The position numbers and the translations under genes are program-made. From the NCBI GenBank assembly GCA_001051155.2, contig JYIP02000003.1:3844001-3908000 (forward strand): a stretch of DNA of 64,000 bases, written 5' to 3'. The notes beneath the pieces are model-generated. The model saw only the letters and a program-made list of their open reading frames with translations. It was not told the origin of the DNA and ran no database searches. Positions 12,333 to 23,444 of this stretch are shown here, one piece after another. Positions within the stretch are counted from its first letter, which is position 1; every line of letters starts with the position of its first letter. Source of the DNA: Chrysoporthe austroafricana (Eukaryota > Ascomycota > Sordariomycetes > Diaporthales > Cryphonectriaceae).

Positions 12333-15300
12333 CTATCTCCGGGGTGTTGCTGTTTTGGCTCAGCCCAAGCCTCTACGGGAATGAGTGGGGTGGGACGTAC
12401 CGTTCACCATCTGCCTCTGCTTGTTGAGCCAACTCCTAGGCTGGTCTCTCCGCTGCAGCACGACTTGGTTGCTCTGTAGTCGACTTGTGAGATCATACCA
12501 TGCCGTCGAGATCATGGCGCTCTCGCGCTGGAGGTTTTTGATGATCTGCTCATATGCGGCCTGACGGATCGTTAGTTCCCCGAGGCTCTTGGGTTCATCT
12601 GACGCAACATATGAAAGAATGTAACCAAGGAGACACAATCATAGTACATGATCTCAAGAGAAAACACATCTTCAAGCCAATACATTCCATTCGGTCTCAA
12701 TAAATGAGTAAGAGCAAGACTCACCTTCTGCGCCGCCAACGCCGATCCCGACTCCAAGGCTTTGATCCTCTTCTGCAGCTCATACCGCTCCTGGTCTTGC
12801 TTCTCGAGTTGCTGTTCCCCGAAAGACAATTCAGAAGTTAGCCACAACCATCATTGAATAAACTGTCGCTATGATAAAATATAGGCAAAGTGTAGGTCTA
12901 CATTATAGTAAACCTCTTGAAGACATCCGTCAGGCTGCGCCCTTTCTTGTCCTTGGTCTTTTTGAGGGATCGCTGCTGGAATGTAACCATTTCGGGCGGC
13001 GGAGTCACTTGTCTCACAAGAATGGGAGGCGCCCGCTGCAAGACGGGGAGAACGTGCTCGTCCTCCGTCACCAAGCGGCGGCTGTCGCTCACCACTAGAG
13101 GAGGGGGAAGCATTAGTGTGGGAGGTGAGCCACTCGGCTCCTCCTTGATCAATTCCAGTGTAGCGCCCGGCCTGCTAGCAGGCACAGTAGGTATACAGTC
13201 CCAGGATTCCGACGTAGCAGACGCCACAGCTGGGCTCCCATATTGGTCGATCACCGTGACGGGGGCAGAGGGAGGAAACAACAAGAGAGCTGTGCGACGC
13301 TTTACCTCTTTCTGCTGCTTGACACGCTCGCGTAGCTTGTCGGACTTGGACTTGTAGTTCTTGAGCGCCTCCTCATGCGCAGCGGGATCGACACCGAATG
13401 GTGTGCCCGCAGTCTCGGAGGACTCGAGGTCTCTTTCCTTCGACAGCTTCTCTTTGGCGACGAGCGCCTGGAGCAGCTGGCCCTTGTGCATGTTGTTCTC
13501 GATCTCGAGATTGTTGTACCGCGCACGTAGGGCCTCGAGCTCCGCGCGCAGCGAAGCCGCGATTAGCTGATCGGACTGCTTGAGGCGCTCGAGTCCAGCG
13601 AGGCGGTCCTCGCCGACGGCGTCCACTATGTCAGCACAGTTAGCATCAGCGTCGTCCCCTTTCTCGCTAAGATAGTAAACAGGATCGTCGAGTAACGCAC
13701 AATCAGTCTTCATGGCTAACATGTCGCGGTCTTTGTCCTTGGCGGACTCCTCGAGCTTGCGAAGCTTTGTCCTCAGCTCGTCAAGCTCCTGCTGAGTCTT
13801 GTGATTCGACTCCCGCAGGTTCTGGAATGCAACATGCCTGTAGAAGTCTGAAGTGAGCGATGCGAGCGAACCGTACTGGAGGGCCTCCTCGATGCCGTTG
13901 ACTAACTCTTCACCGGTCATGTTCTTGATCAGAGCCTCAATCTGCTCCTGGGCCACGCCGTGCTTCTCGAATATCGTCTCGTACTTCTTCATCGCGATGT
14001 CCCGCTCCGTCTTCATCCGGTCCAGCTCGCGGCGCAGATCGTCGGACTGGGCGGATGTGGCTGCACCGTGTCGCAGGACCTCGATCTCGGCCTCGAGTAA
14101 CTTTACTTTTGAAAAGTCATTTGTTGTCTGTTGCAGCTCCTGTTCAAGGTTACCGAGGGAAGCATCGCCAGCTCCAGGTGATGAGGGCCGTGGTAGATCC
14201 CCACCCGCGCCCATCTCTTTGATATCCTCGATGTATCTCTCATTGACGGTGTTTTGGTGCTCAAGCTGGGCGAACTCGGCCCGAAGCTCCTCGTAAAGCT
14301 CCCTGTAGTGATCCTTCCGGTCCCGCTCGTCGTTAAGGGACTGCTCAATCGTAGTCATGGCAGCAAGCATCTCCTTCTCAGTCGCCTGCAGGCGGTCCCT
14401 CTCGATAAGCGACCTCTGCAGCTTATCATCGAGCTCCTTCCGGGCCTCCAACTCATATTGGAGACTCGCGACCTCCTGCTCGAGGTTCCGCTGCGCCGCC
14501 AACTTTTGCTTGTACCGGTCCGCGGCGTTGGCCCGCCTCTCGAGGTCCTGCATCTGGTGGTGCAGCTCATCGTACCTGTCCTTGTACTCCTGGCTCTCGG
14601 CGCTGCTGGCCCTGTACCGCTCGACCTCGACCTCCAACTGCCGTTGGCGAGTCTGGTAATCATCGATCGCCTCCTCCTGGCTGGCGATGAGGGTGGCCTG
14701 CTCCTCGATCTTGCGCTGGAGGGCCTGCACGCGCTGGCTCTCGTCGGCGCCGTGCAGCTTCTTGAGGTCCTCCAGCTCGCCCTCGACTTCAGCCAGCTTG
14801 GCCTTGATCTCGTCGTGTGATTCCTGCAGGTAGCTGTGGCGAGTGTTGAGGTCGGCATACCTCTTGGTCGCCATGTCCAGCTCGCGCACCTTCTTCTCGA
14901 GCTCGGCGACGAGCTTGAGGCGCTCCTCCTCGTCCTCAAGGTCCGGGTCACGGTCCCTCGCATCCTCCAGGGACGCGGCCTCGGCCAGCTCCTTCATCTG
15001 CCCCTGTTTCTCCTCCACGATACGGCGGATCTCATTCTGTTCCGCGGGGCCAAACTCGCTCTGCAGCTTGTTGATGAAGTTCAGCCTCTTCTCTTCGTTG
15101 GAATTGAAGACGGCGGTGGCCAGGAAGACGGCCACGAGTTGTGACAGCCCGGCGGCGTCTGGATTCTCGGCGACGGCGCGGAAGTCGGCGACCTTGATGA
15201 GGGGCACACACTCGGGGGCGTCACGACGCATGTACTTGAAGAGGCCCTTGTAGACGGACTGCAGATTGCGCTTCTGTGTCAGCCAGCGCGAGGAGCCCAG

Positions 15301-15465
15301 GTTCGCGTCGAGCTCGGAGGTGTCGTAGGAGGGGTCGAGGTCGTGCAGTATCTGCGAGAGTGTGATGCCGTCGGCCAGGTCGGCCATAGACTCGGCGGGC
15401 GTAGAGACGGGGAAGGTATTGACCCATTTTAGCAGCGCGGCCTGCGCGGCTGGACTGAATGGCAT
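12333..15465 (-). CDS. hookA: Hook-family dynein adaptor (HookA)
   Basis: Coiled-coil adaptor that links early endosomes to cytoplasmic dynein for long-range hyphal transport, working with the Fts/Fhip complex. Preferred model, five exons on the minus strand: 15465-13701, 13625-13306, 12811-12725, 12560-12401 and 12349-12333, for 782 residues. The N-terminal Hook domain (about 1-150) begins MPFSPAAQAALLKWVNTFP and includes DGITLSQILHDLDP. A long coiled coil runs from about 175 to 690. The C-terminal cargo part contains STAWYDLTSRLQSNQVVLQRR. The first intron (13700-13626, 75 nt, with GCTAAC branch) is in frame, so an unspliced reading hides it. The fourth junction needs a 494-nt intron (13305-12812) whose first 408 nt are open in frame; see findings. 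An upstream in-frame ATG at 15537 is possible but looks like leader sequence. Confidence 0.88.
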
Positions 15466-17259
15466 CGTGACCAGTGGCGCGGTGGTCGTGCTCGATGGTG
15501 AGAAGGCAGAGGTGCACGGGCGGTGTGAAGGCAACAATTACAGGTCGGCTGGATGTGGATATGGTGCTCTCGAAGGGCCCGAGGAAGGTGGACTCGGGCG
15601 GCCCGTCCAGTATAGGGGTAGGGAAGAGGCCCTGAGCAACGAAGCAAGATTAGGTACTATGTAGAGTATGATGGTCTTCCCCAGCGACATCAATGTCGTG
15701 GGCAGAACGGAAAACAAGTGTGGCGTCTAGGAGTCAAGCCTATGAGACAGAGGGCTGGTGTAACGAATCATCGACTAATGTCAGTTGGAAGCCTGTCCTC
15801 TTTTAAGTGACGCGTGGACCCCAGCGATATAAGGAGTGGGCGGTGGGTTCGTCAATGCGCTTGGGAGGAGTACCATAGGAGCGTGTAGTATGCAAAGGCC
15901 CTTCAGCGACGTCGAGCCCACCCTGAATTATGCCCTTTGTTACAGGACAATAGCGAGGCTCGCGTCTTGACTGTTCGACAATCGTCTATTGTGAGCTCTG
16001 ACCGGATCGTCCGTCTTGTTGGTCGTTCATTGCCTTGTTTTGCCCAAGAGGGCATTGTCTGCCGTGGTCAAGATGCAGAGCAGATGCAGGAGCTTGGTAG
16101 GTAGAAACAAATGATCCCTCGCCTGAGGCCTTATCGAGATTAGGTCTAGCTGGCCTGTCGCGAAACAGATCTAGGTGTTAGCGTGCTGGGGTAGCACGGT
16201 GCTGCACTGGCGGGTTCAGCAGGGGTCCAACCTGTACTACGCCGCTGCCGAGTGCATCCAGCAGACCGTTTATATATTGATACATCTTCATCACGGTAGT
16301 GGCTCGACTGTGTAGCACTTCCTATAGTACAGCTGGCTTTTGTTATTTTTGCTTTTATCTCCCCCCCCCTTTTAGAGACAGTGACAGAGAGAGAGGGGGA
16401 GATAGGGGGGGAGAGAGAGGCCCTGGGCTATTGTCTATGTAGTGAGTGCGGCAGTGACAGTTGCAGAGTTGGTCCTTTGCTTTGCAAAATCGTGGCAGAA
16501 CGAGGCTGGTCCGTAACTGGAGGCTCACAGCAAAATCTTCTCAGGCTGGTCAGCTCTTCGAAGTCGTGAATCAAATTTCAGTGTGACAGTCTAGCATACA
16601 ACGGAATGTTAGAGTCAGTACAAACCATGATCAACCGACCACTGCTCCGTCTATCTCGGACGCCAGCTAGTCTATACTGATCCCTTACATCAGGAGACAG
16701 CAATCGGTCATCAGGTCATCTCACTCATACATTCCATAGTCCCATCTCCATGCCCAACAGCTTTGAAGCCTTTCTTCGGCGTGTCTCCTTGTCATTGTGG
16801 CCATTGGACCCCAAGGGACCGATGAGCCTTTCCCCTTTTCTGGCAAAGGTTGCGGGAAGTGAGAGCTCCCTAAGAGACCCCAGCTCGAATTGAATTATCA
16901 AGCGGGGAAGGGAATGATGATCCGGCAGAATATCTTGCATGCGATACGGTTTGACAAGGAAATGACTTGAATTTGACTCCTTACCAGCCAATAACTCCAT
17001 ATTCCAAATGAGCAGCCTTCTTCGGCAGAACGAACGTCCAGTATGAACTCCACAGCCCCAATCCTCGAAATTGAGGGAAGCGCCCCTCCTTCAAAGGTAT
17101 AGCTGAGTCCATCTTGTTTGGCAGATAGGCAGGTATCCGTTCTCCCTCTTGTAACGCCAGTCCATCCAAACATCAACATATCTCCGCAGGAAAGCGGAAG
17201 GAGAAGCCCGACCCATGTCGTATCGTTATGAAGAGCCTGACAAGGCATGTCGGGAACAT
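15466..17259. other. Upstream of hookA; no supported gene
   Basis: About 1.8 kb. Contains a pyrimidine run followed by a GA-rich run at about 16362-16420. ORFs here have no coding features. Promoter and leader of hookA are expected at the left end. Confidence 0.5.
16362..16420. repeat. C/T run followed by GA-rich tract
   Basis: Low-complexity pyrimidine-to-purine switch (CCCCCCCC then GAGAGAGAGGGGGAG units). Directly visible; no function assigned. Confidence 0.7.
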
Positions 17260-17670
17260 CTACGATAGGTACGCCCCACCATTGGTCTGGACGGATTCGT
17301 CCTCCTCGACCGTGGCGCCGTTGGACTCGGCAAAGACCTGCATGCTCTCGAAGACCTTTTCCCCGGCGGTCGCGGAGAAGCCCCTGCCACAAAGACACAC
17401 TTTGTTAGCATCTGTCCGTCTCTCCACGTCCACGCGCCCTATGCTGCTGCTCGAGTAGGAAGAAGGGGTTTCGGTCGGTTAGCCGTACTTGAAGAGATTA
17501 TACTCGTGGGTAATCTGACCCTTGGCGTCCTTGACCATCTGCTTGGCGGCGTTGATGACATCGTCGGCGACACTGCCGTCGAAGGACATAAGGAAGCTCT
17601 TCTGCACGTCAACGGCGCCGATGCCCATGACGGCGGAGAGGAGTAGGAGGAGGTACGAGATCAGCTTCAT
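17260..17670 (-). CDS. Small secreted I9-like proteinase inhibitor
   Basis: Two exons on the minus strand, 17670-17489 and 17383-17260, encode 101 residues. The start MKLISYLLLLLSAVMGIGA is a signal peptide. The mature part carries a compact domain typical of the subtilisin-propeptide/Pbi2 (I9) inhibitor fold: KSFLMSFDGSVADDVINAAK, then GQITHEYNLFKGFSA and ESMQVFAESNGATVEEDESV. Known members (yeast Pbi2, fungal proteinase B inhibitors) bind subtilisin-like proteases or act as their folding chaperones. Yeast Pbi2 is cytosolic, whereas this one should be secreted or enter the vacuolar route. The intron (105 nt) has a GCTAAC branch site and a GGCAG acceptor. Confidence is good for the gene and moderate for the target protease class. 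Confidence 0.85.
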
Positions 17671-18214
17671 TGTTGCGGTGTCAATCTGGCGGTCTGTGTG
17701 TGGCGTCGCTGCGATCGATTGTGGATTCGTGGTGAGAATGATGACTGTCGTGAATGGGCCCAAGATGGGTTTCTGATGGACTTGTTTGCTGTTTGGCGAT
17801 GTTTCGTAGAGATGCTGAGGTGAGAAGCGAGGTGTCGTTGCTGATTGTCGGTGGCCTGAGAGGAGGGTCCAAGTGCCAGCGGCCTTGGAATTGATGTGAC
17901 GCACTGCACTGGTGATCAGGCCGGGCCGTCCTTGGTTAGCCCCTGTAAGAATTTGACTCGTTTCGCTAGGCGTGGACGCTACCCCATCACCCGGCCCACC
18001 GGGGGCCCTGGAACTTCTGGAATCTCGGGCTTGTGTCAAAAGCCTCCCATAGTTCTCTTGCTTGCTTGTACCGACCTGACGATTTGCCATGCCGCCGGGC
18101 GACACAGGCTACTGTCCCTATCTACGTTGTCGCTCCGGGTTGACGATTTCAGTGGAGTCTAGGATTAAGGACCGATTTTCTGCGGCGTGTAAGCTGACCC
18201 GTGGTTTGAGAAAT
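17671..18214. other. Upstream of inhibitor gene
   Basis: About 540 bases with no supported gene; the minus-strand ORF running through it is only an upstream extension of the inhibitor frame with no coding character. Confidence 0.5.
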
Positions 18215-18349
18215 CTACCGTGAACAGAACAATGGTCGGCGTGACGGGTCGCGGTATCCGAACAAGAGGCCCACGGCCTCTGGGTGTTGGATCATTACTG
18301 GTGTCATCATCTCTCCCTTCTCCCTAGCTCTAAGAACCCTCCGAGCCTG

Positions 18350-19370
18350 GGCCCTATTCTTCACTCGACCTAGCGACTGTGTCTTTCCTGTTCTCCATAC
18401 TCTGTTGCATCGTCTGGCCGATTTGCCGGGTAGGGTCCTCTGGGCGATGCCTCTGAGGCTGGCTGGAAGCCACGACTTCGCCAGGAATGTGATTCTCAGG
18501 GCCATAATCACCAAGCTGTTCTCTAGAATGGTCTGCAGTGAATCCTTGTAGTTCATGGATGGACCTTCGAAGGTGTCTTTCCTCTCGTGATAGCCCTAGA
18601 ACTTGACGGCCTTGCCGAAGCCGGCTTTTGCCATGATGTTGAAGATAGCGTACGCATATTCGGGGTCGTCGTTTCAACGGAGGGCTGTGAACCCTGGTTC
18701 TGGACCATATCGGCTGTCTGGAGGAAGCTCTCGTCCCAGACAAGCTCAAAGCTGGCCCTGGCGAAGCACGAGGCCATCAGTTTGCGCATCTTCTTCCACT
18801 ATACGCCTTGGGCTTGCGTACTTCCTTATCAGCAGGCCGACATACTCTAGCCGGACGGTCTAGGCGGGTAGCCCGAGTTCTCACTATAAAGGAGATGTTC
18901 GGCCCAAAGACGTTAAGGACGGCCGTGGATTCCGAATCGTGAGGGAACTCATTTCTCCGCCTTAGCATCGCCGTGATGACGTCCGGGTCGCCAAGGTACC
19001 GCCAGATCTGGGACGGAGACACCTGCGCAAAGGCCGGTCCCATCTCTTCGTTGCCTTTTCGCCTGGGCGCGATTTCGAAGGTTAGGTAATTGTACCTCGT
19101 GAGGCTTTTGCCGCCTGGCCCGAATGGGAATCTCTTGAGGGGCAGGACCCGCTAGATGACGAGTACCTACGAGGGATTGACGTGGTTGACGAGGACTATG
19201 CAGGCTGGCAGGCCAAGTCTGTGGACTTTGATAAGGTTCCGTAGTAGACAGACGCAAGTGTGAAGCACGAATGAGATGGCTAACAGCAGGATCTCCGCGA
19301 ACACCGCGCAATGTGCAGTTATATTTCGACCATAACTGGTGGTCTCGATGACGATGGCAGAACCAATCAT
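18350..19370 (-). pseudogene. Truncated cytochrome P450 pseudogene (5' half)
   Basis: Minus-strand remnant of a microsomal P450. The apparent start is at 19370, with a hydrophobic N-terminal anchor (AEILLLAISFVLHTCVCLL). Two in-frame TAG codons follow (19169-19167 and 19154-19152). The frame then stays open through LKRFPFGPGGKSLTRYNYLT and MLRRRNEFPHDSESTAVLNVFGPNIS. The next family block, RKLMASCFAR...FELVWDESFLQ, is in another frame (near 18785-18720). A third frame carries FNIMAKAGFGKAVKF and YKDSLQTILENSLVIMAL...SWLPASLR (18650-18430). These are recognisable P450 blocks in correct order. The I-helix, ExxR and heme-binding cysteine regions are absent to the left, so the gene is both frameshifted and truncated. 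At least one stop fits a CAG to TAG change. Confidence 0.8.
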
Positions 19371-20800
19371 TTTCACATAGAGATTCTGATTTTCAGATTC
19401 AAAGCCGAGAGTAGAGCATGTGGTGCAGAGAAGTGAAGGACGATGAAGCTGTAGCACAGCTTGTCCTCAAGTTTGCCGGGAAGGTGGGAGGTGTGTGCAA
19501 TAGTCTACGGTGTAGCCTTTTCTGTAGTCTTCATGAGCATCTTCTTAGACTTGCGATGCCTCGAGTTCTCTTTATTTACCCGGAATTTTCTTTACAAATC
19601 ACAATCTGTAGTCAGACTATCCTTTCTGTTCTTACGCAATTGGCAATAGTGAAGTATATCTAATGGGTGGTCTATGACTTCTCCATAACGAGTCGTTTCA
19701 CCGTCAGAGTCTCTGTTATCAATGTAAAGACAGAAGTGTTTCTCATTATTTGGTTCAACCCGCGAAAATGTCACACTGCGAAACATGGAAAGAGAATGGT
19801 TTTGGCTGAGGCTCTAGCGATGTAGCGCTCTTGATAAGTAATGCTATGGATAGATGATAGTGATTCGGTGAAAAGCTACTTGACTATGGAATAAGCAGTG
19901 ATGACAGTGAGCCCAAAAACACCAAGCGACTGAAACCTCCCACACTAGGTTGCCTGGGCTTGCCGTTGGTGGTGTGAGAACTCAGCAAGGAACATCGTCC
20001 ACCTGGCCGGTTCTCTGAGATACTCCCTGGCCCCGGCCCTCCTCTAGATTTCTCCAAATTGTCTTAGAAAGCCTTTTCACATTCTTCTCTATTCTTTCTG
20101 TTCAATTGTTGCTTTACGATTTGTTCCAGTAATTATCTAACAAGCTTACTGGACAAATGGTGACGGCTGTAGAAATCTTGTTGGTAATTATGAAGACAGG
20201 TGAGCTGTGTGGATTAATGAGTGCATACTCCGGATTTGGAAATCAGAATGATCTGGTCAAAAAGATAACTTTCCGAGCCTCGATTTCGGGGCAGGGGAAT
20301 GCTATTTGGGAAACTCACGATCAATTCGTCGTGTTTCCAAAAGCACTCAACACATCTGTCTACGTTCACATCATATGGGTTAACCGCATATGTATCCTAC
20401 ACCATATGACCACGGTTTCAAGCACGTGAGAGATGGCCAAGGCAGCAGTCCGGCCTTCATGGATCAAGAAATTCCATAGTGGCCACACACATCGAGCGCA
20501 CAGGTTGCCACTCCGATGTGCTCCCTAAGACCTGATGACGAACTGCTACTTGTCTTGGGTAATGGTGTTCAGATTGCAAGCGTCAAAATCTGAAACAACG
20601 TACTAGAATCTGAGTTTCAAGTACGTATGCAAGTCTGGACGACAAGAATTAAATCTTACCGAAAAATATAGTGATACATTAGAGGCAGACATCAGAGAAT
20701 AAGTCAACCTCTCCTCGTGGAGTATAGAACCCATGATCGTACACACGCGCCTATCAAACCCCGACTGATCCAGTCCAAACGCCAGATTTGTATTATAATA
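19371..20800. other. No supported gene
   Basis: About 1.4 kb of lower-GC sequence. A plus-strand ORF at 20157-20429 (90 codons) has an ATG but no recognisable domain and no splice partners. Possible promoter or decayed sequence. Confidence 0.4.
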
Positions 20801-21204
20801 TCACGAGTTTACCGTTATCGGTCCGGCACTTTTTTCCGAAACGGTGGAGCGGCGACTTCGTAGGCTACTTGGGCCACCTTGATAGCCACAGAATTCCGCA
20901 AGTTTGGCCTATGAGAACATACTGTTAGCGCCAGTACTTGGTATTCGCATCCACTTGAGGGCTCACAAGGTCGAAGGTTTTCGATGCACTTATGATGTAC
21001 ACATTGTTCCGCATCTTTCATCTGGGTCAGCGCTAAACACAGTCCAAGCACAACATGGAGATTTGATAATACCTGAATGCGAAATCCTGTCTCTCCAAGC
21101 CTCTTTTCAAGCCAAATCGGTAATCTCTTGGGATCTGGCACATATTTTGCCGAAAGTTCCTTGCTGACCGTGAACTCATCCTGAGACACCCCATTGGCGG
21201 ACAT
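20801..21204 (-). CDS. Small hypothetical protein, paralogue A
   Basis: Not recognised as a known family. Three exons on the minus strand, 21204-21073, 21014-20967 and 20908-20801, encode 95 residues. Both introns are 58 nt; the first has GCTGAC near an AAAG acceptor, the second a GTGAGC donor, GCTAAC branch and CATAG acceptor. The protein has no signal peptide or membrane segment. Residues 28-60 (KRLPIWLEKRLGETGFRIQ then MRNNVYIISASKTFDL) align with the same region of the gene at 21965-22591. The middle exon is exactly 16 codons in both and starts MRNN in both. The tail is Ser/Arg-rich. Good evidence for a gene, none for a function. Confidence 0.6.
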
Positions 21205-21964
21205 TGGCGGAGCGCCTGGTCTGAAGCAACGAACCTAAAATTTGCTGGGCGTGTAGAAAGACGGATTTGTTGTGTGGGAAGACTAGATCGAAAGCTTCGC
21301 GGACACGTAAACAAACTGGAGACCCTACCAGAGAATGCTGGTAAGAATTAATCGGAGGAAGTGATACGACGGGGGAATGATAAACGCGAGCACGAGCGGG
21401 GGTCCTCAACCTCATATCATCTGACTGCAGTAGCTGAAAATATGGGGGCTAGGCACGGGCTAATGGCTACCCTTGCTGCCTCACTTGTACTACATTGGAT
21501 TATGAGGCATGGGATCATTTTCCTGACATGCCCTCTTACAGGCGATACAAAAGCAAATTGTAGATGAGTTTGTGCAGAACAGGCTCTTCAAAATAGAAAA
21601 GAAACATGCGGCTCTCGTGTGTGGGCAGAGTTTCCGCCCTGGTCTGCCCGGATCTGCCTTGGCTGTAAGGTAGTGTGCAGCCTCTCACCACATTCCGGGC
21701 GTTCTTGAAGTGCAGTCGGGGCTGAAGACCACAGTGAGAGACCTCTGTGACGCTATCAACAGCAGCTCGGAAATGAGAGAAGTATAAAAAGTAATGGTGG
21801 ACAATGGCGGCGGCAGGAGGCGTCTCAGCCTCGGATGGCATATTGCTAAATGACATGGGTCTTGGGGTCGGTCAGCTCTCTTGGTAGGTGAGATGGCGGA
21901 GGCATTCGGCACGGCCGCGACGATGGCGGTGGCAAGTTTTTGAGGCGACATTTGTGCAATTTTT
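21205..21964. other. Gap between paralogues A and B
   Basis: Contains a minus-strand ORF (21856-21540) beginning MSFSNMPSEAETPPAAAIVHH that may be coding in part, but I could not build an exon chain for it. No other signal. Confidence 0.4.
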
Positions 21965-22591
21965 TTATTGAGCACAATCAAGGGTGCGACAGCTCCGGTA
22001 GAAAGTACCCATCTTGAACGCAATAGCCTTTCCCTCCATACCATCAGAGCTGCGTGTATAGAGCCTTGACCAATAATCGACTCCCAACATGCCCATTCCG
22101 TTCCAAAGGCTGCCAACACTGGTACCCAAATGTTGCACTTCTGTATCGTGACGGCTGACAATACGTAAATCATCTCCAATATCGGCAGTCTAAGATGTCC
22201 TTCTGTATGATGCACTGTCAGACACCTCAAGCCGGCGATCAGACCAGCGGGTTTGCGAACCTCCGTCAATGGACGCCATGATAGCAAATAGAACTTGTTG
22301 TTTCGCATCTTTGCAACCAGAGAACGTCAGCATACCAAAACCCTTTGAAACAACCACGCACGCACACAAACCTCAATATGATATTTCCCTTGGCCAACTC
22401 TCTGATTCAGTTTGTCACGTAGCTTGTACGGATCGATGAGTTGGCTGTCGATGATCTGTGTTGGGGGCTGGACGCTCGATCGCTCTCCAGAATAACGCCC
22501 TCGCCCGGGTTGAGGGCACCTAAGGGGGGTTCAGCTGACCATTACATGAAAGGGATGTCAATCCTTCAAGCCATTTATCAACTTACGACAT
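21965..22591 (-). CDS. Small hypothetical protein, paralogue B
   Basis: Not recognised as a known family. Four exons on the minus strand: 22591-22587, 22519-22372, 22308-22261 and 22189-21965, encoding 141 residues. The first exon is only five bases (ATG plus two), joined by a 67-nt intron. The second intron has GTTTGT, GCTGAC and GCAAAG; the third has GTTCGC, CTGAC and CTTAG. Residues 31-67 (DPYKLRDKLNQRVGQGKYHI then MRNNKFYLLSWRPLTE) correspond to paralogue A, including the 48-nt exon starting MRNN. The last exon (74 codons) is charged at first, then Gly/Met/Ser-rich. No signal peptide or membrane helix. The five-base first exon is the least certain part of the model. Confidence 0.55.
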
Positions 22592-23444
22592 CTCAAAGTG
22601 ATGAAATATAGGGGAGACGAGGCTCTAGACCCGGTACAAGAGTGCTTGAAAGTGGGAGTGTGGGTGAGAGAGGCGCCATCAATACCCAGTACACACCTTG
22701 ACTGGGCGCCGCCATGATATGAGGGATTTTAGCACCCCGGCCGGAACTTCTCATCCCCTGCAGGTGCTTATTACGCGACGCAAGCGACTGGGCACGTACA
22801 TTCGATGAGATAGCAAGCCGCCCAACCCTGATTTGCGATTGAAGAATAACACGTCAATGAGACTTGTATTCGAGGAGCAGTCCGCAAAATAGAAAGGTCT
22901 GCCCAACGTCAACCGCTCCACGGGGCGTGAAACGTAGCCTCCGCTGGCGCATGCGCAGTGGGCGGCAATGGGGCTAAAACTGCCCCAGTCAGCCAGCTGG
23001 CGCTGGAAGGAATCAAGAGGCAGCTTCCTAAATAGAATTACAGGGGTAATTACTAGCTGGTCGTCCTCGTGCAAGCCCTTATTCGGGAATGGGACCAGTC
23101 ATGGTAATTGTTGAGGCGCAGGTACACACCTTCATCGCACTGGATGGAGCCGCAGAGATTAGGAAGCCTCACTATTGGAAAATGCATTTCAAGAACGAAT
23201 GGAAGCAGTCGACGTGTTACTGTCTAATTAATATAATCAGTCTTCCCTAACCGAGACAAATGAAATTATGAGGCTGCAAGACCTGCTCGACTTACCTGCT
23301 TAAGTGACACGTACGAACAGCTGGTAGGCTGAACGAGTGACCATGCCCACTGTAGAAAATTCGAAGGCGAGTTTCCCACATGGTCATTAGTTACTGGCTT
23401 ATTTCGGCCTCTGTGTTGACGCCCAACAGCCAAATGAGTCTCCT
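22592..23444. other. Between paralogue B and kinase 1
   Basis: About 850 bases, presumably a divergent promoter. A minus-strand frame at 22751-23074 is open for 107 codons but has no ATG-led exon chain or recognisable motif. Confidence 0.4.

Noticed and set aside
22751..23074. 107-codon minus-strand frame
   Set aside because: No ATG-led structure, splice chain or known motif; probably chance within the kinase 1 promoter.
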